A DNA stretch of 64,000 nt, taken from Glossina fuscipes. Its lineage: Eukaryota; Arthropoda; Insecta; Diptera; Glossinidae. Under the pieces are notes generated by a model. That model did no database searches. It saw nothing but the letters and a program-made list of their open reading frames with translations, and had not been told where the DNA came from. Position 1 is the stretch's first letter; every line of letters begins with the position of its first letter. The stretch covers positions 44,357,561 to 44,421,560 of the forward strand of contig NW_023998414.1 in NCBI RefSeq assembly GCF_014805625.2. The letters are read 5' to 3'. The position numbers were made by a program, and so were the translations under genes. This document shows positions 11,618 to 25,659 of this stretch, in pieces.

Positions 11618-12355
11618 TTATAAATTTAATACATCGTTAGCTGAAGGTACATTCGTCCACACATTCGTTGTGCAAAATTTGTCTGAAATTGTATTATAGA
11701 AGGAATTTTTAAAAACAATGTACATTATATCATCGTATTTTTCAACTTTTTGTTTTGAGGAGTTAGTCATTGTGCGTAGTGCACGGCTCATTTGTATATC
11801 ATTTCCTAATGAGTTTTGACGAGCTCTCATATGATTTCGCACTTTCCTTCCACTTTCTCATTATTTCCAATTTTCAGTGTTGGTATTGCAGCTTTTGCCT
11901 TCGATATTCTCGCTTTTCTTCGACCTGCTCTTGATACAACTCCATCAAATTAGAGCCCTCCTTTCTCTTTGGTAAATAACTGTAAAGAATAATTATTAAC
12001 GCCATAATTAAAATCCACTTACTTTCGTTTTTAGAAGAACTCTATGGGATATTGTCCTCAGCCGAACAACCTACCGCTATAGAGATTCTAAATATACGCA
12101 GAATACAAAACAAACCAGAAAATTTCATTAATCATTAGTAACGAAATGAAAAATTAATAATCTGTACTTACCGCCACTATTTGGCATATCGTCAGTGGCT
12201 TTTAGATTTGCGGTACTTGCAGGCGGCAATGAATCGTCAAAACTTTCAGAATATATTATTCCTCGCATGGCCATCCTTTGTTTGTTTAAAGGACAAACTG
12301 TTGTCACTGCATTTTTTGCTGACTTTGTATTTGTACTTCGCCCACATTTGAGCAT
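11618..12355 (-). pseudogene. Possible decayed spliced gene, unrecognised
   Basis: An ATG at 12355 opens 61 codons ending at a strong donor (GTAAGT, 12170s) with a plausible branch site and a CTATAG acceptor about 95 bases on; that frame then stops within 12 codons. Further along, after a TTCTTTACAG acceptor (exon from 11979), a second segment reads about 120 codons to 11618 with one internal TGA (11876-11874). It starts with a charged, coiled-coil-like stretch (LMELYQEQVEEKREYRRQK) of the sort found at the C-terminus of MADF/SANT-type regulators and transposon accessory proteins. The phases of the two parts do not join cleanly, so I treat it as broken or mis-modelled. Confidence 0.3.
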
Positions 12356-12655
12356 AATAGTATGAATACAAGAAATAAAGCACTAAAAAAATTTTTGTTA
12401 ACTGACTCTCCGCCGTCCACCGCATTTCTTTGCATCAAACACAACGAATTTAGCTTTGTTGCTAGATCATCCCGCAATCGGCATAGTTTTTGACGCGTTT
12501 GCGAAGAAGTTTGGTAATAATTTTAAGCCTTTTCAGGATGACCCTCAATGATGTATACCATTTCGTCAATTTAATAAAATATAAACAAAAAAAAGCAATC
12601 AAAATCATTAACAAACAATCAGTTAAAGAAAAATAATACTTCTTTATGGACCGCA

Positions 12656-13359
12656 CTTAAACTTTTAATGACTTCTTCCTTTCATGGTAATACCTTAGCA
12701 TATTAAATATTTAAATATTTATATGAAAAAATCGAAAGCGCATATATTTTATTACTTATATTAACAAGAAATTTCCATTAATCCGTAGTAATTAAATTAA
12801 ATTGTAAATTTTTTTAAATCGATTAGGACCAATTCAACATTCATATTAATTTATTATTTTAGAGCTTAATACAAATTGTACATAATTTTCTATTCATTTC
12901 ATTCTGCAAAACATATAAACGTCAATTTGGCTCTCATTTTTTAAGTTTCATTCTGTTGTTAAGGCATTGTAATGGAAAATTTGAGAGAAAATATTGGAAA
13001 GTTGGCGACGATGATACCTGGTTAGCCTTTGGGTGATAAACAATTGCCTACTAAAAAGAACCCGGCGATAATATACCGCGATGACCGCCTGCTTACATGA
13101 TTATCTCCCGGGGCTTTTTAATGCTCGTGTCGCTCTTGTCTAGTTGTACCTTGTTCGGATTGATGCTAAAATAGATAGTTGTTGATTTCCAGTTTCATGG
13201 AATATATCAAACGAGTCTTTTCTACTATAAACACTTTTTTTGTTTTCTTTGAATTATTACGATATATATGTTGTCAATGACCAGCTTCCATTTATTATTC
13301 GCATAACAAATTTATTCTCTAGGCCTCAAGCACAGTGGCTGCTATTCCTATTTTCGGGA
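12656..13359. other. No gene recognised
   Basis: AT-rich DNA; a GC-richer stretch about 12990-13160 has no long frame. Confidence 0.5.
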
Positions 13360-13625
13360 TGGGACTTCAACTATGCCAACTCTTTACACAACTTTGTAAG
13401 AATTGGCCAATGATATGGTTTTGCAGGTTCGATCCGAACCATTTTCAATTGTGTTTGTCCTTGCACCGAAACATTTCAGTGCACCCAGTGTCATTAAACT
13501 AACTTGAAAACTGCGATTTGTGGATTGAACATAAAGTTATATGAACAAACTTTAGACGGACAGACAAGCTTAGATCGATTACGAAAATGATTCTGATTTA
13601 TTCAGCATAAAAGAAAACAGGTCTA
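13360..13625 (+). repeat. Dispersed repeat R2, copy 1
   Basis: Shares with 14700-14985, same orientation, the words CGAACCATTTTCAAT, TTGAACA, TATATG, TAGACGGACAGACA and CTTAGATC in the same order and spacing. The AGACGGACAGACA/CTTAGATCGA signature is typical of noncoding dispersed repeats in fly genomes. No ORF. Confidence 0.55.
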
Positions 13626-14154
13626 TCGCCAATATGCACAGTAACATTTTATACAATATTTTTAAGATATAACAGAAAAATTAAATACATGTAGTTTATG
13701 CAATTGTGACGTCAGGGTACATAGATGTAGGAGGTTTCTGGCGACGCTTTTCCCATTGTTCTTCTTAAAAGAGCAATAAACCATGCAATAACGGATTTCT
13801 GCTCATATTCTTTTTTTTTTATAATTACTTAGTTATAGTTGTAGTTATTGTTAAAATAAAAGAGCGGAATTCTAAAGAGAACAAGGTCTAAAGTCCGTTT
13901 GTATTACATAAGGGTGGGTTTTTCGTAATGCAACTTTGACTTTTTACAAATTACTAATCGCTAAGCTAAAACATACACAAATTGGGAGATAGATCAAGCC
14001 ATACTCAGAAAAATGAGAAGAGAGGAGGCAATTCTTAGCAAGCATTCACACCACACAAAACCCTTTGTGTAAAATAACAAGACATATTTACTTCTAATGG
14101 TGTAAAAGAGATTCAATGGTTAATTTAAGGAAAAATTAAGAAAAAACAAGTAAG

Positions 14155-15065
14155 AACATTATAGTCGGGCATGGCTGACCATTAAATACCCTACATCACA
14201 TTGTCTAACACAATTCTTATTTTTACTATAGAATACAAAAGTTATATCTTACTTCCATATAAAGGCATATCTTTTATTTGCGTATTTACGGCGAAGCGTG
14301 CCCAAAACGCAACCTGATGTAGTGCAAATTTAATCCTTACATAGGGCAGGATCTAAAAAATAGGCGTAGATGATCCAAATTTTGTACAGTTCATTTTTGT
14401 ATGGAATTATTATAATATTATGGGTCAGTTTCCATCAACACTTAAAACTTAGGCTTCTCTGCTCTACAAAGGATTAATTCTCGTGAAAATCGTTATTAGG
14501 GCCAAAAAATGGGCCGAGATGGTACAAATTTGGTACAGTTAATTTTTTTATGTTAAATTACTATTATGATATAATTTTCATCGTGAAGCAATGACAATTA
14601 TACCTTTTTGTCGTATAAACTTCAGTTTTCGCTATATGAGAGAGTGTTTAAAGATTACCCCACCCAGTCCAAAGTTTTCACACCAATTTAGTATGTCGAA
14701 ATATTACTACTTAGCCACTTTTTGAGGATTACAATTTTTTTCCATACAACGACTTTACAGAATAGGGCGTTGTATGGGGAGTGGTCGAAAAAGATGGCCG
14801 CTCCGAACCATTTTCAATAACCTTCACCGTTGAGCCAAAACACGTCACTGTACCAAATTTAGTCAAAATATCTTAAAAATTGCGACCTGCAGCTTGAACA
14901 CAAATTTATATGGACCGACATTAGACGGACAGACAGGCTTAGATCCACTTACATTATGATTCTGAATCGATCGGTATAATAAAAGGTGCGTCCATCTTAA
15001 TCACTTCTGCATGCTATATATGCACCATGTAACATACCCTGTACCACAAGTGTTGTAAGGTATAA
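14155..15065 (+). repeat. Dispersed repeat R2, longer copy
   Basis: Begins near GTAAGAACATTATAGTCGGG and ends near CATACCCTGTACCACAAG. Its 3' third is homologous to 13360-13625. Two internal segments around 14340-14420 and 14500-14580 also resemble each other (GGGC..., then GATCCAAATTTTGTACAGTT versus GGTACAAATTTGGTACAGTT). The reverse complement of the first 20 bases appears at about 32220-32255, so at least one further end exists in the window. Noncoding; class unknown. Confidence 0.5.
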
Positions 15066-16084
15066 TAATGATTGGAAAACATACATTTATATCAATAAAA
15101 AGCAAAAAGAAAAACGATTTAACTTTATAATTACTTTATTGTTACCATAACATTTGCTTAATAAAAAAGTAAAAGAGGAACGGTTATAAAAAAATTATAA
15201 TATAGAAACTAAAAAAACAATTGTAAGAAATCGTGAAATATGATGACTATGGTATACTAATGTGAACGGATTTGATTGAAATCAGTTTTGTCTAAATTCC
15301 CTTGTATTTTGCTATTGATTTTGATAGGTGTGTGCGAAACAAATTTTACAAAGACAACGTACCATATATAGATGAGTAACACATCACTCTAGAAGAATTT
15401 TATTATAAATTTTACGCCAATAACATATATGGAGAAGCCTCTTGCCAGCACGATAACGATACTGTCTAATACCTCATTAAGAACGCTCTAAGTTTAAAAC
15501 GTAGGGCGGCAATATGTCGTTTTTATTGTAAATATATTTTTCTTTTAAATTGATTTTTTTTTATAAAAAAAGACAAATCGAGTCATGCCTAGTCATTGAG
15601 TTGTAAATGATTTCGTAAGGAAGTATAAGGTGTATGTGTTTGGCTAAACAGATAGATGACAATGACTTAACTGAACAATTAACATAAATACATGAACTAA
15701 CGGACAATACGATAAAATAGACAAACAATACGACGAGCTAAAAGACAGGACGGACATAGTAGCTTTGACATGAATCATATTTTAATTCATTCTTCTTTTA
15801 CATGCACCATTTTTATTTTGTTTTGTTGTAACACGTCAACTGGGCTAGTCAAACCCCACCTCTCGACACATGTTACACAACTCCTATTTGCTGTCATCAT
15901 TTTGCTTGCACGCATAGGCGCGCACAAGAATTTCTAGCATAGCGCTAATAAACCCACACACAGATCTGTTCAATAGATCGTACTATCGCACACGTTTGTT
16001 CGTCGTGTGTAGTCTCATACATACTTGCCAAATAAAAATCAGTAATTCAGCTCGATTTAATTTTTTTCACTCACTAATTGTATT

Positions 16085-16142
16085 TTTGTATTGTAATGTA
16101 TATATATATATATATAATATATATATTTTGTATTACAATGAA
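16085..16142. repeat. AT-rich palindromic region
   Basis: ATTGTAAT, then a long alternating TA tract, then ATTACAAT: the outer eight bases are reverse complements, so the tract could form a hairpin or cruciform. No further context. Confidence 0.5.
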
Positions 16143-17084
16143 GAACCATTTAACAATTTTGTTGCGGGAACAATGTTAGCGAAAAGTTCCACCGTATAAC
16201 GTATACTGTTTCTGTCTTTATTTGAAAAGGATTGTCTACAACTGAATTGAATTGATGGCTCCTTTGACCCTGCAAATGGACCCCCAAAGACGTATATGAA
16301 GAGGACATAAAAAAAATATTGAGTTACTGAGTTTTAAAAATGAAAGTGATGTAGCGGTTGATGGCACGGTTGGCTGGAACTACAAGTGTAATTCAGGAAG
16401 TACACAAAGAAAACAAAAAATTACCCTTATATCTCAAAGAGTTTTCTTGAAGGCGGCAGACTTTGCTTCTTCATTGCTACTGTTTTTTCAAATGTGGAAA
16501 GAAATAATGAAGAAGCTGTTCAAATATTAATTTTTTTATTTTGGTGCTTGCCATCAAGGACGTGCGAATTAATTGAAATATCGGCAATCACAAGTTGGTA
16601 TATGACAAAGTATAGCCGTGATTGTCTAGGTAGAAATTTATAACGTAACGCTTTATTTTACATAACTTCATTTTATTACACTCTATACGCTCTATACGAG
16701 ATAGTTTTAAATATCTCCTTCTTCCTCCCTGTTAATTCATTATTTCGATGTTCTAGTGATATACTTACTTTTACTTCTTGTTTTGTTCTCAAAATAAAAT
16801 TGAGCATTGAACTATTTTTATTCAAGTATAATTTATTATTCAGAAGTTATTAGCAATATATAACACTAATTATATAATAAAACATGAGTGAAAGATAGTT
16901 ATAGAAAACAATGCAAAAACAGGATGAAGACAAAGAAAAAGAGAGATTAACGTATCATACGATTATTCTTTGGCATGTTACATAGCGCAACTTAAACAGT
17001 CGAGGGACTTAAAAAAATAATAATTGTGAAAGTTGGTATGATGGTAAGGGAAAAATAGGCAAAGCTAGAAATAGGCGAAATATA

Positions 17085-17130
17085 GAAGTACAGAGAGAGA
17101 GGGGGAGAGGGCGAGTGAGAGAAGAAGATA
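17085..17130. repeat. GA-rich low-complexity tract
   Basis: Purine-only stretch of AGAGAG and GGGAGAGGG type, 0.5 kb downstream of the gene A stop. Confidence 0.7.
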
Positions 17131-17591
17131 AACATGTACAGACTACATTCTAACTGTATCGAGATATAGTGAGTATATTGAGCGCTTAAACAAGTTAACT
17201 AGTATGTACTTTTCTTAAAAATTCTTAAACTTATACTACTTATAGTGATGAAATAAAAATTGGTTTTGTATGATAATTTTTGGTGTAGTAGCTTTGCATT
17301 TACTATAAATTTTGAAATAGAATAAAGACACATATGTTGTCAAAGGATACTTGCTATCCTTGCAATTTTTGCATCCACTTTCAGGTTTTAAGACAAGCTT
17401 TTCATTAAAGTGTGAATCTATAGAATAACACCTGTCGTTCTTGTATTATTTATTATTTTTAAAATTTTGTTTTTTTGTTTAGAACAAATCTACATCTAGG
17501 TCTCTAAACTACCTCTTAGGTACGAACGGTTAGCTAAACAGTCTTAATTGATTGATGTTTCGTTTACGTTTTCTTGCAGAGTGTGTTCTTG

Positions 17592-19504
17592 TTAACACTT
17601 TTTGGGAAAAAAAACATTCATTTCAATAGAAATTTGTAAAATTATAAAAATCACATAAACTGCTAATAGCACTAAACCTACACGTTTGGTCAGGCGATAA
17701 CCGCTAAAACTAAGAACTATGAACAACGATAAGGTACACAAAATAAGAATCAAAATATTAAACTCAATACCTTGAGCAGCAATATTAATCACGTTCGTAT
17801 CATCCTCTTTGGCGTAGGTGATGCAGTTCTTAATGAACCATGGTACGCCCAAAGAAAGTAAGATAGCTAACGAATTTGCACCCAAAGAATTGGATACACC
17901 AATACCACTTTCACCTGTAGATATTATTATACACGATTATTTAGCCGAAGATGAACTGTATTCCCAAACTTACCCGTTCTTAAAGAAATGACACTAGCGA
18001 CAAATTCGGGCATCGTAGAACCGGCTGCTAAAAAAGTAAGACCCATTATAATAGTCGGCACTTGTATGGTCACACCTTTAAAAGAAACTTGAATAAACTC
18101 CAGCAACTATACTGATCAAAAATGATTTATGTACTAACCAAAAGCCGTTAGCATCCAAACAATCAAATATGCATCTAATCCAATAGCCACAATACACATT
18201 AGAAAAGATATCGGATACAATTTACGATATTTCTTAGGATTTGGTATCGTAAAATTCAAAAGAAATTTGATGGGGAACGTAAAGGCCCACCAGAATTTCG
18301 TTAGCTTGGATCCTTGGTAGGGTAAAGAAAACAACTTAGCTGGCAGCTCACGAGATTCACTATCACCGTCCCCTGAGGAGAGAATTAAGCATGTATATAC
18401 GTTTTTTCTCGGCCCATCATTCTTTTTACTTACAGCTTTTTGAATGAGTTAAATTCATCGTAGATGACATGGAATTAGTACTTTCTGGCAAATTAATAAC
18501 AAATAAACCATTACCGGTTAGAGGTTCTGCCTTTAACGGCAGCCTAGCTTTGGCACTATTCTCAGGCGGTTCAGTAAAATCTGCAAGTGAAATATTAGAG
18601 GGATGAAACTTATTTAGTTATATATTTTTTGTTGCTTAAGTTCCTTCCGTTTATTCTGGTCCTTTGGTCAACTTACCATAGCGTGTTGAAAAGCAACAGT
18701 TCAACTTATCCTCGACAAATACCCGTATGGCAGGCATAAATTTATTGTTATTAAAAGTGATTAAATAATATAAAACCAAGAAGCCCATCATAATACTGGA
18801 CTCAATGAAAGTAATTTTGCCGCCCCATGCTAATATAATTAAAACCAAGGTATTGAAACCGTAAATAAAACTATCGCGTGCAATAGGCCACCAGTCCAAT
18901 TGTATTGGCTGCAAGGAAATGCAAAGAAAATATTACGGAAAACATTTTCCACGTAAATATATGTTCACTAAAACCTTTTTTATAGCAAAAGCCGCTAAAC
19001 TAGCTACACCTAACGTGTTGAACATTAGTGAACCAATTATCGTACCTAGGCCCATATCAGAACCTGTTATTAAGGTACTAATAGTATTTGTAAAGAATTC
19101 AGGCATCGAAGTTGCTGTTGCCATAAATGTAGCTGCAGCGACGTCCTTCGTTAAATTCAAATCCTCACAAATGCACTCAACGGTTGGCAAAAAGAAATCA
19201 TTACATACGATGGCCAAAAGTACGAAGAAATAGACCGCAGCAAATACATGCAAAACAATCCAGCCTTGGCGTAATTGTTCCACTGTCGAAAGAGTAAAAA
19301 AGGCGTTTTACCAATTTTTCAAATTATTTTTTAAACTCTAAGATGGCTTACACGTAAATAATTCAGGAAATTCCTGCAACGGAGAACCTTCTTGCTCGTC
19401 ATCACATGACAGTCCCGAAGTCCCTTTTAAAAAAATGAAATTTTCGAATTGTTGCAAAAAAGTTTCAAAATTTGTCGATTGTTGGTTAAGAGTATCATTA
19501 AAGT
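17592..19504 (-). CDS. Exchanger A: NCKX/SLC24-type Na+/Ca2+ exchanger, 5' end missing
   Basis: Predicted membrane Ca2+ exporter of the NCKX family. Seven joined exons (19504-19352, 19282-18975, 18908-18677, 18580-18434, 18372-18139, 18075-17974, 17914-17592) give about 499 residues in one frame. The introns are 59-96 bases with GT..AG ends; the donor at 18974 is weak (GTTTTA, alternative six bases on). Seen in order: a Cys-containing pre-TM segment ending EFPELFT, TM1, alpha-1 (ATSMPEFF, then GSLMFN), PIQLDWWPIARD, a loop with two extra introns, FTIPNPKK, alpha-2 (AAGSTMPEF, then GANSLAILL) and LGVPWF. The alpha-2 position that is Asp in NCKX2 (D575, needed for K+ dependence) is Ala here. 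Unlike B-E there is no intron between TM1 and alpha-1. Upstream coding exons are required, because the first visible exon starts in phase 1, but I could not place them. A polyA-type AATAAA lies near 17454-17449. Family sure, transport ion preference inferred. Confidence 0.9.
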
Positions 19505-22500
19505 CTGAAAATCGAGAAAAAAATGATTGTCTCAAATGCAAACAGAATAAAATTTCAATATGTTAAGGGGAGGCGTTAAAAGGTTACTGTTTATTTTTAG
19601 AATTGCCGGTTTGGGCGGCTTTTATTTGGCTGCAAGAGGAGATAAAATGACATATGAATTAAGGTCAAACGAAATTTGGTAATCAGTCAAAGGAAGGACA
19701 GAGAAAAATCAATCTTACCTTACCAATGTATTCTTGCTCTTCTTCTTATTTTCCATTTTACATTATTTTTCACAAAATTAAAAATGGCTAGATTTAGAAT
19801 GTGTATATCATATAGTTTTATTAAACTGTACTATATTATGTGAAAGAGTAATATCCAAATTGTGGAACAATCAATAATAAATAGTGAGGATTTTTTGGTA
19901 ATGTTATAATTTGAAATTCTTCTTATTTTTCGCTACTATTTTTGGATATGTCATTTGTGTACATATATATAGATTTGTTTACTTTTACTTATAAAATGAT
20001 ATACTGAGACAAGCAAGCGCGGCTTTTATTGTGCCAACTACTTGTAGCTTTAGTTTGTGCCCCTTATATAGGAGAAGCTTCAACACGTTTTCACTCATAT
20101 TGTCTATGGTTCTTTCAGATTCCCACTAAAATTGATGTTCGCGTTTAGTACTGTCTGCACATCGTCATGGGAAAATACACATTTAAATTTGAAATGTATT
20201 ACAAAAATAGTGAATCTAACTGAACTCTGTTTGATGCAAATAAAGTGGAACTCATATCTGATTAAATAGTTTCGTAGGCATGAAAAATTGTCTGTTTGGA
20301 GTAAAGAAAACTTACTGGTTGTTCCTAAAAGGCCGATCCGTGCATAAAAAATAACTAATGTGATTTTCGGAAGTGAAAACGACGCTTCAGCTACCGTCGC
20401 TAGAGAACATGCTTATTGATATTTAGTACCATTTTTAAGGGAAAACTTCAGTGATGGTTGCAGTCTTTAGAAATGTCAATGTGAACGTGTTACAAAGATT
20501 ATGTGTTATTGATGAGATAAGTGAAGATTCATACGAAACTGACGTTCCAGAAGTGAACTTTTATAAGAATTCAGACGCGATCATGCTAAAATCTTCTACC
20601 GTTTCGTCTTTTTTTTTCAAATTAAAAGCAAAAGCCCTTATTTGATTAACCTATGTTAAAGATGTACTTGTAACTGTCAACGTTGAAACACTATTTAGTT
20701 AATTGTGAAAATAGTTTCCAACACTGATAGCAATATGCTTAATTCAACGTTTAATTTTTTCTTTTAAGGCTTTAACGAGCTTAGATCATCACCCAAAAAA
20801 CGATAGTTTGAAGAAAAGAAGATTAAGATCTTCGTATTGGGCAGATAATGCTTGTTTTCTGGCATTAGTCCAGCTTTTGGTCAAAAACACGTCGCTCGTT
20901 TTCAAAGAAAGATTAAACTTTCAACCATATCATTGCACTCTTTGCAAATTTTGCGCGATTCATAAGCATACCTCCTTCTATTGATTGCACGTATTCAGAA
21001 ACATCGCCCCGAAATTCTCCTTAAAATGTACAATGTATAGAGAGGACGTCCCGGGAGACTAAATTCATCGCAAGAAGTTGAGAACGGATTACTTTTAGTA
21101 ATTAGAACAAGAATTATTTTTGAATAGGTGATCATCGACCGTATTTCGATCTATTTGATTTGCTGCCAGTTGAGATACGGCTCAAGGAGAGATATGAAAT
21201 ATGAAAATATTTACAAAGAAACTTCGAAGGCTCAGTGTTCTTCGCTACAGGTCTTCATTATCGAATGAAATTTGAAGTTGTGTAATTTTTTTATTTATTT
21301 ATTTATATTCTTTAAGAGAAGTGAATGATTGATAAAAAATCGCATTAAGTTATTGTTAGTTACTAAAGCCAATAAATTAATATTAAAGGGATTTAAACGA
21401 TACCGTTAGCGTGTTTTTGCTTTTAACATAACCTTGATAATGAAAAAAATTGATTTCAAAATTTTTTAAATCACTAATTATCGGCAAAAATTTAACCGTC
21501 ACACGTAATGCGTAATACTCAGATGAAGTGCAATAACAGTAACTAACTTATTTATTATTTAATTTATTTTATTAATAGGAACAGGAGCGTTAAGAGAACA
21601 GTGCAAGCCCTAGCCTCTGAAAGGATCTGAACAAATTCCAATATTTAAACTTAATAACTAATCACTACGTGCGTACATACAACAATGTCATGGCCGTCGT
21701 GTAATTAAAAAAAATGGGAAAAAAACTATTTAGAGGTCTGGTCATAAAGTTAAGTTCATTTGCAGAAAATGTTATAAAGTAATAAAAACAGTTTTTTTTT
21801 AAGAATTTTATCATTATTGCCATTGAAAATTAACTCATGTTGTGTTTACAACCCTATCTAAGTAAATACATAAGACGATATTTATTAGACATAAATTAAT
21901 AAAAAACTCTGAAGAAATAAGAAAGTTGAAGTTATTTACCTATTTTTGCTTTATTGCCTCTAATATATACAAGTTAAACAAAGCTTTGAATATTTTTTGT
22001 TAGCTTACCGCAATGTTTCTTAATAAAACGTCACCTAAGAACTTCAAAGTAATTCTGTCTGCCTGTATTCGGTTATTTGTATTTATATTAAATGAAGTGA
22101 ATTTATTAAGCTGCTTTCGGCTAATGTTCTTCTTTAGTTTTAATCAAACATTTTGAATATCTTTTATGAAAACAAGTGCCGGGAAGTCATGTCTGAGATT
22201 TCATAGAAAACTGAACCTAGATCCACGCTTATATGCATAGTTCAACCAATTCGATTAAAAAATCTCTATTGCTCGCCTATAGATTCTCTTTTAACACTTA
22301 AATAAATAAAACAAACTCGATTATATTGACTAATACTTTCAACTTATTGCAAATGTTGAGCTAAAACTGAGTACAAGAACAATGTAAATATTTTGTAGTA
22401 AATAAAAGGACATGGCTATCAGTATTTCTTTACCTTAGGATATCGAAAAATAATCTCAAGCAAAGTTAGGTTCTTTACATTAAATTGCATATAAATTTTC

Positions 22501-22874
22501 TCAAAAATTTTTAAAGCACACACGTTTTAGAAATCAAATAAACTACGTTTGTTGTTAAGATCAGCTCAATTGGTTTTAGGCATCAAAATTCTATTCGTCT
22601 TTGCCGAATCTTTTATATCCACGCGCTTGATTTACACAAAAAAAAAAAGATACAAAAAGGTGAAATCTGAGTAAAAAACCCAATTTTTTTTTTTTTTTGC
22701 TTTCAAAAACGGACATATTTTCAGTTTATGTTGTATTGTAGGCATGTCCTTTGACTAATTTTGCCGACTTTCGATAAAAAAATTGTCTAAAGTTGCTGTC
22801 AAATTGGAAATCGATAACTTCATTTTTGCAAGCAGGAAAATATCTACCGTAGACACTGACCATATTTTGACAAT

Positions 22875-23200
22875 ATGAATGCCACCTCGCCGTTGGTGAG
22901 TACAAAAAAAAATCAAGTTTAAAAATCTATTTGTTATATTTGCATAATAATTTTGGCTAAATGTTGTTGCGTGTTTCTTGTTTCTCGTACGTATGTATTC
23001 CATTTTTCAGATATACGTATTGGTCGCGTATGCATAGATTATATTACATCTGCTGTGCCTGTTACTTACACTATTACACATTACTATTTACGTAGCGGAT
23101 AAGAGTTGTTAAGTTTAGCAAGTATTTGTAAGGCAGCGATATGCCACATGCTTTAGTTCACTAATAATTCTTTCATTATAGTATAGAAGCATGGACCAGG
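22875..23200 (+). other. Possible first coding exon plus 18-base micro-exon
   Basis: On the plus strand an ATG at 22875, preceded in frame by TGA at 22857, opens seven codons (MNATSPL) that run into a strong donor GTGAGT at 22896 in phase 0. About 285 bases on, TTTCATTATAG is followed by an 18-base phase-neutral segment (YRSMDQ) and a donor GTAAGA. No later exon was recognised. Short signals like these arise by chance in 15 kb of AT-rich DNA, so this is only a candidate for the start of a long-intron gene. Confidence 0.15.
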
Positions 23201-25632
23201 TAAGACATTTGTGTACATGTCAATTTCCGGATATATTACATTAATGCAGCAACTGAGAAATTATGTTATGCCGCTGTGTGTATGAGAGGCTCTTGGGTAT
23301 GCCATATTAGAGCAAAATATTTGCATTTGCGTAGCCTATTAATTGGCAGCATAGCAATGTATTTTCGGAAAAATACCTCTTCTTTAGTGTTGATATCAAA
23401 AGATTTGGATTAAATTATATATGATTTCATTGCCTTCGAATATTATTTAGAGTCTAAATAATTTGGTGACACAAGCTATTGAGTGTTAATATCTATTAAT
23501 TTTGGATTGTTAATTCCTTTTTAATTCGCTTTAATAACGTTTGTCGCATATTTAATAGCACACTTAACCACTGTTTATTGCATTAAATATCTTTACTTAC
23601 TATTAGTAATACAATTATGTGTTCCTATATAATAAGAAAATAATACCAACTTCAAGTAAAAGTTTATTTTGATATATTATGGAAAAGAATTAGTTTACGT
23701 TGCGTTACTTATTACTTGCTATTGTAATAAGTATGAATAATTTGATTAATGAAACCGCATTCGATAATAATATTGTTGGACCACAAAATACAATGGAAGC
23801 TCAGATCAACAATACTTGGAATATTGTTAAGCTCCTTATTATACGCTCGGCCTCAAACTAGAGGAAGTCATACTTATTAAGTGAATATGGCTGGCAGTTA
23901 GTGAGCGTGCCCAATACACGGGAGAAAGTGAACAGGAAAGATAACTTAATCAAGCTTCCAGCATTTTCTTTTTCATCTGCTTCAGTCGCAGCATGTTGAA
24001 AAAAAAATGGAAGAGGAGAACTGATAGAAATCGGGGCTGTATTTTATCCATACAAATTGCTGTTGTATAAACTGTAGTGCATATTGCCAAATAAGTACTT
24101 TTAAAAAGAGTACGGTCAGTTTTGGCTTTAACAAAGCGTTCTATTGTTTGCGTTATCCTTTTGTATTTCTTTCCATTTTAAAATAAATTTAACAATTTAT
24201 TAATCTTTTAAATATTTTTCTTGTATATCTCCGACGTTATTGAAATCAAATTCGATACTTATTATTCATTAATTATTTATCATTAGTATTATTATCGACT
24301 GTTATTTAGCAGCTATTCTACATATTTATGCATATTTGCAAATATGAATATTTAATAGAAATAGTTTTTAGGCTCATATGGACATTTTACTTATGTCTAC
24401 GACTCCAAATAAGTTCAAATTTTGAATACACTTTAACTATTCATAAAACATTTTAGAATTCATCAATACGAGTATCAAGCGCAATAACTAAAAAGATGAA
24501 AAAACAATTATCGAATTAAAAAGTCTCCTTTCCGATTTAGCTCACGTGGTGTGCATATACATACTTAAAGAATAACATAATATACCGGAAGAGCAAATGT
24601 AATATTGTTAACAAAAGGACTAACACATATCGCTATATATCGGATGGATGTTAAATATCCACAATTTCATTAACTGTGTGCTAATTTACACTTCGATTGA
24701 TTTGCATTGGTTATACATACAAGAGCCAAATAGCTAGGTAACGATTCCGTTATTCACGCTGACCAAAGAAAAAATACTAGTTATAGGATTTTGCGATGCG
24801 TATCTGTAGGCGTAAAAAGGTTTTGTCTTTTGCGTCATCGAGAATAACTCATACGTCTTGGATTTCTGCTTAATTAATCTTTATGGTGTTTTAATAAGAA
24901 AACTCATAGCATTACCTAGAATTCGCATTTTCTTTTTGTTTATGCTTTGCGCTCTTTCGTTTTCTGTTAGTTTTGAAAGAATTTTTAAGCACTTTTTATA
25001 AAACCACAGCTCATTATTTTTCCCCAATTAATTTCAATTAATTTTAATTTTATTTTAATTTATTTATGTAATAACTTGATTTAATCATTTTAAAAGCTTC
25101 TGAGACATTTGACCATTCGCGTTGGCAATATAATCAGCGCGAGTAATAATAAACCTATATTAATTACACTTCAATTTAAAATAAATACATTTTTTAAATA
25201 ATATTTTTCTATGAAACACTCATTCGCTTTCTTTATGTTTTTGTATTCTCTTCTATTTTTATATCTTTTTTTATTTGTTATACATACAGCTAAAGCCGGT
25301 TCATAAAAAAATTCGCGTTCACGTTGTTTACAAATTTAACATAAAAGCGTTTTTATTCTTTGTCTTGTAATTTGTGTGCGTTTTTTAATATTGGAAAATG
25401 ACGGATTCTTTTATAATTTTTTGTTGATCGCGTTGAACATTTCAAGAGCAAATAAACTTTTTTCATAACTTTATCGCTACTTTTATACTAACACACTTAG
25501 GCATACAGACAACAAGCAAAGACAGAACAACGTTATCGAGGTGCTCCGTAATGAGAACTTACGTTACTGGTTTTGTGTAAATAAATGTCAATGAGTGCTT
25601 TTATGTATATAAATATATATACACACAAATAC

Positions 25633-25659
25633 ATACATATATATATATATATATATATT
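25633..25659. repeat. (TA)n microsatellite
   Basis: Preceded by CACACAAATACATACA and made of about 12 TA units. Confidence 0.85.

Larger units (their letters stand above)
15066..17591. other. Intergenic, 3' side of gene A
   Basis: No ORF or family match apart from the palindrome at 16.1 kb, the GA tract at 17.1 kb and the polyA-type signal of gene A. Confidence 0.5.

Noticed and set aside
13425..13442. GGTTCGATCC, like a tRNA T-arm
   Set aside because: No matching acceptor, D or anticodon arms; the segment belongs to dispersed repeat R2.
18919..19233. 104-codon plus ORF
   Set aside because: Antisense shadow of the gene A alpha-1 exon.
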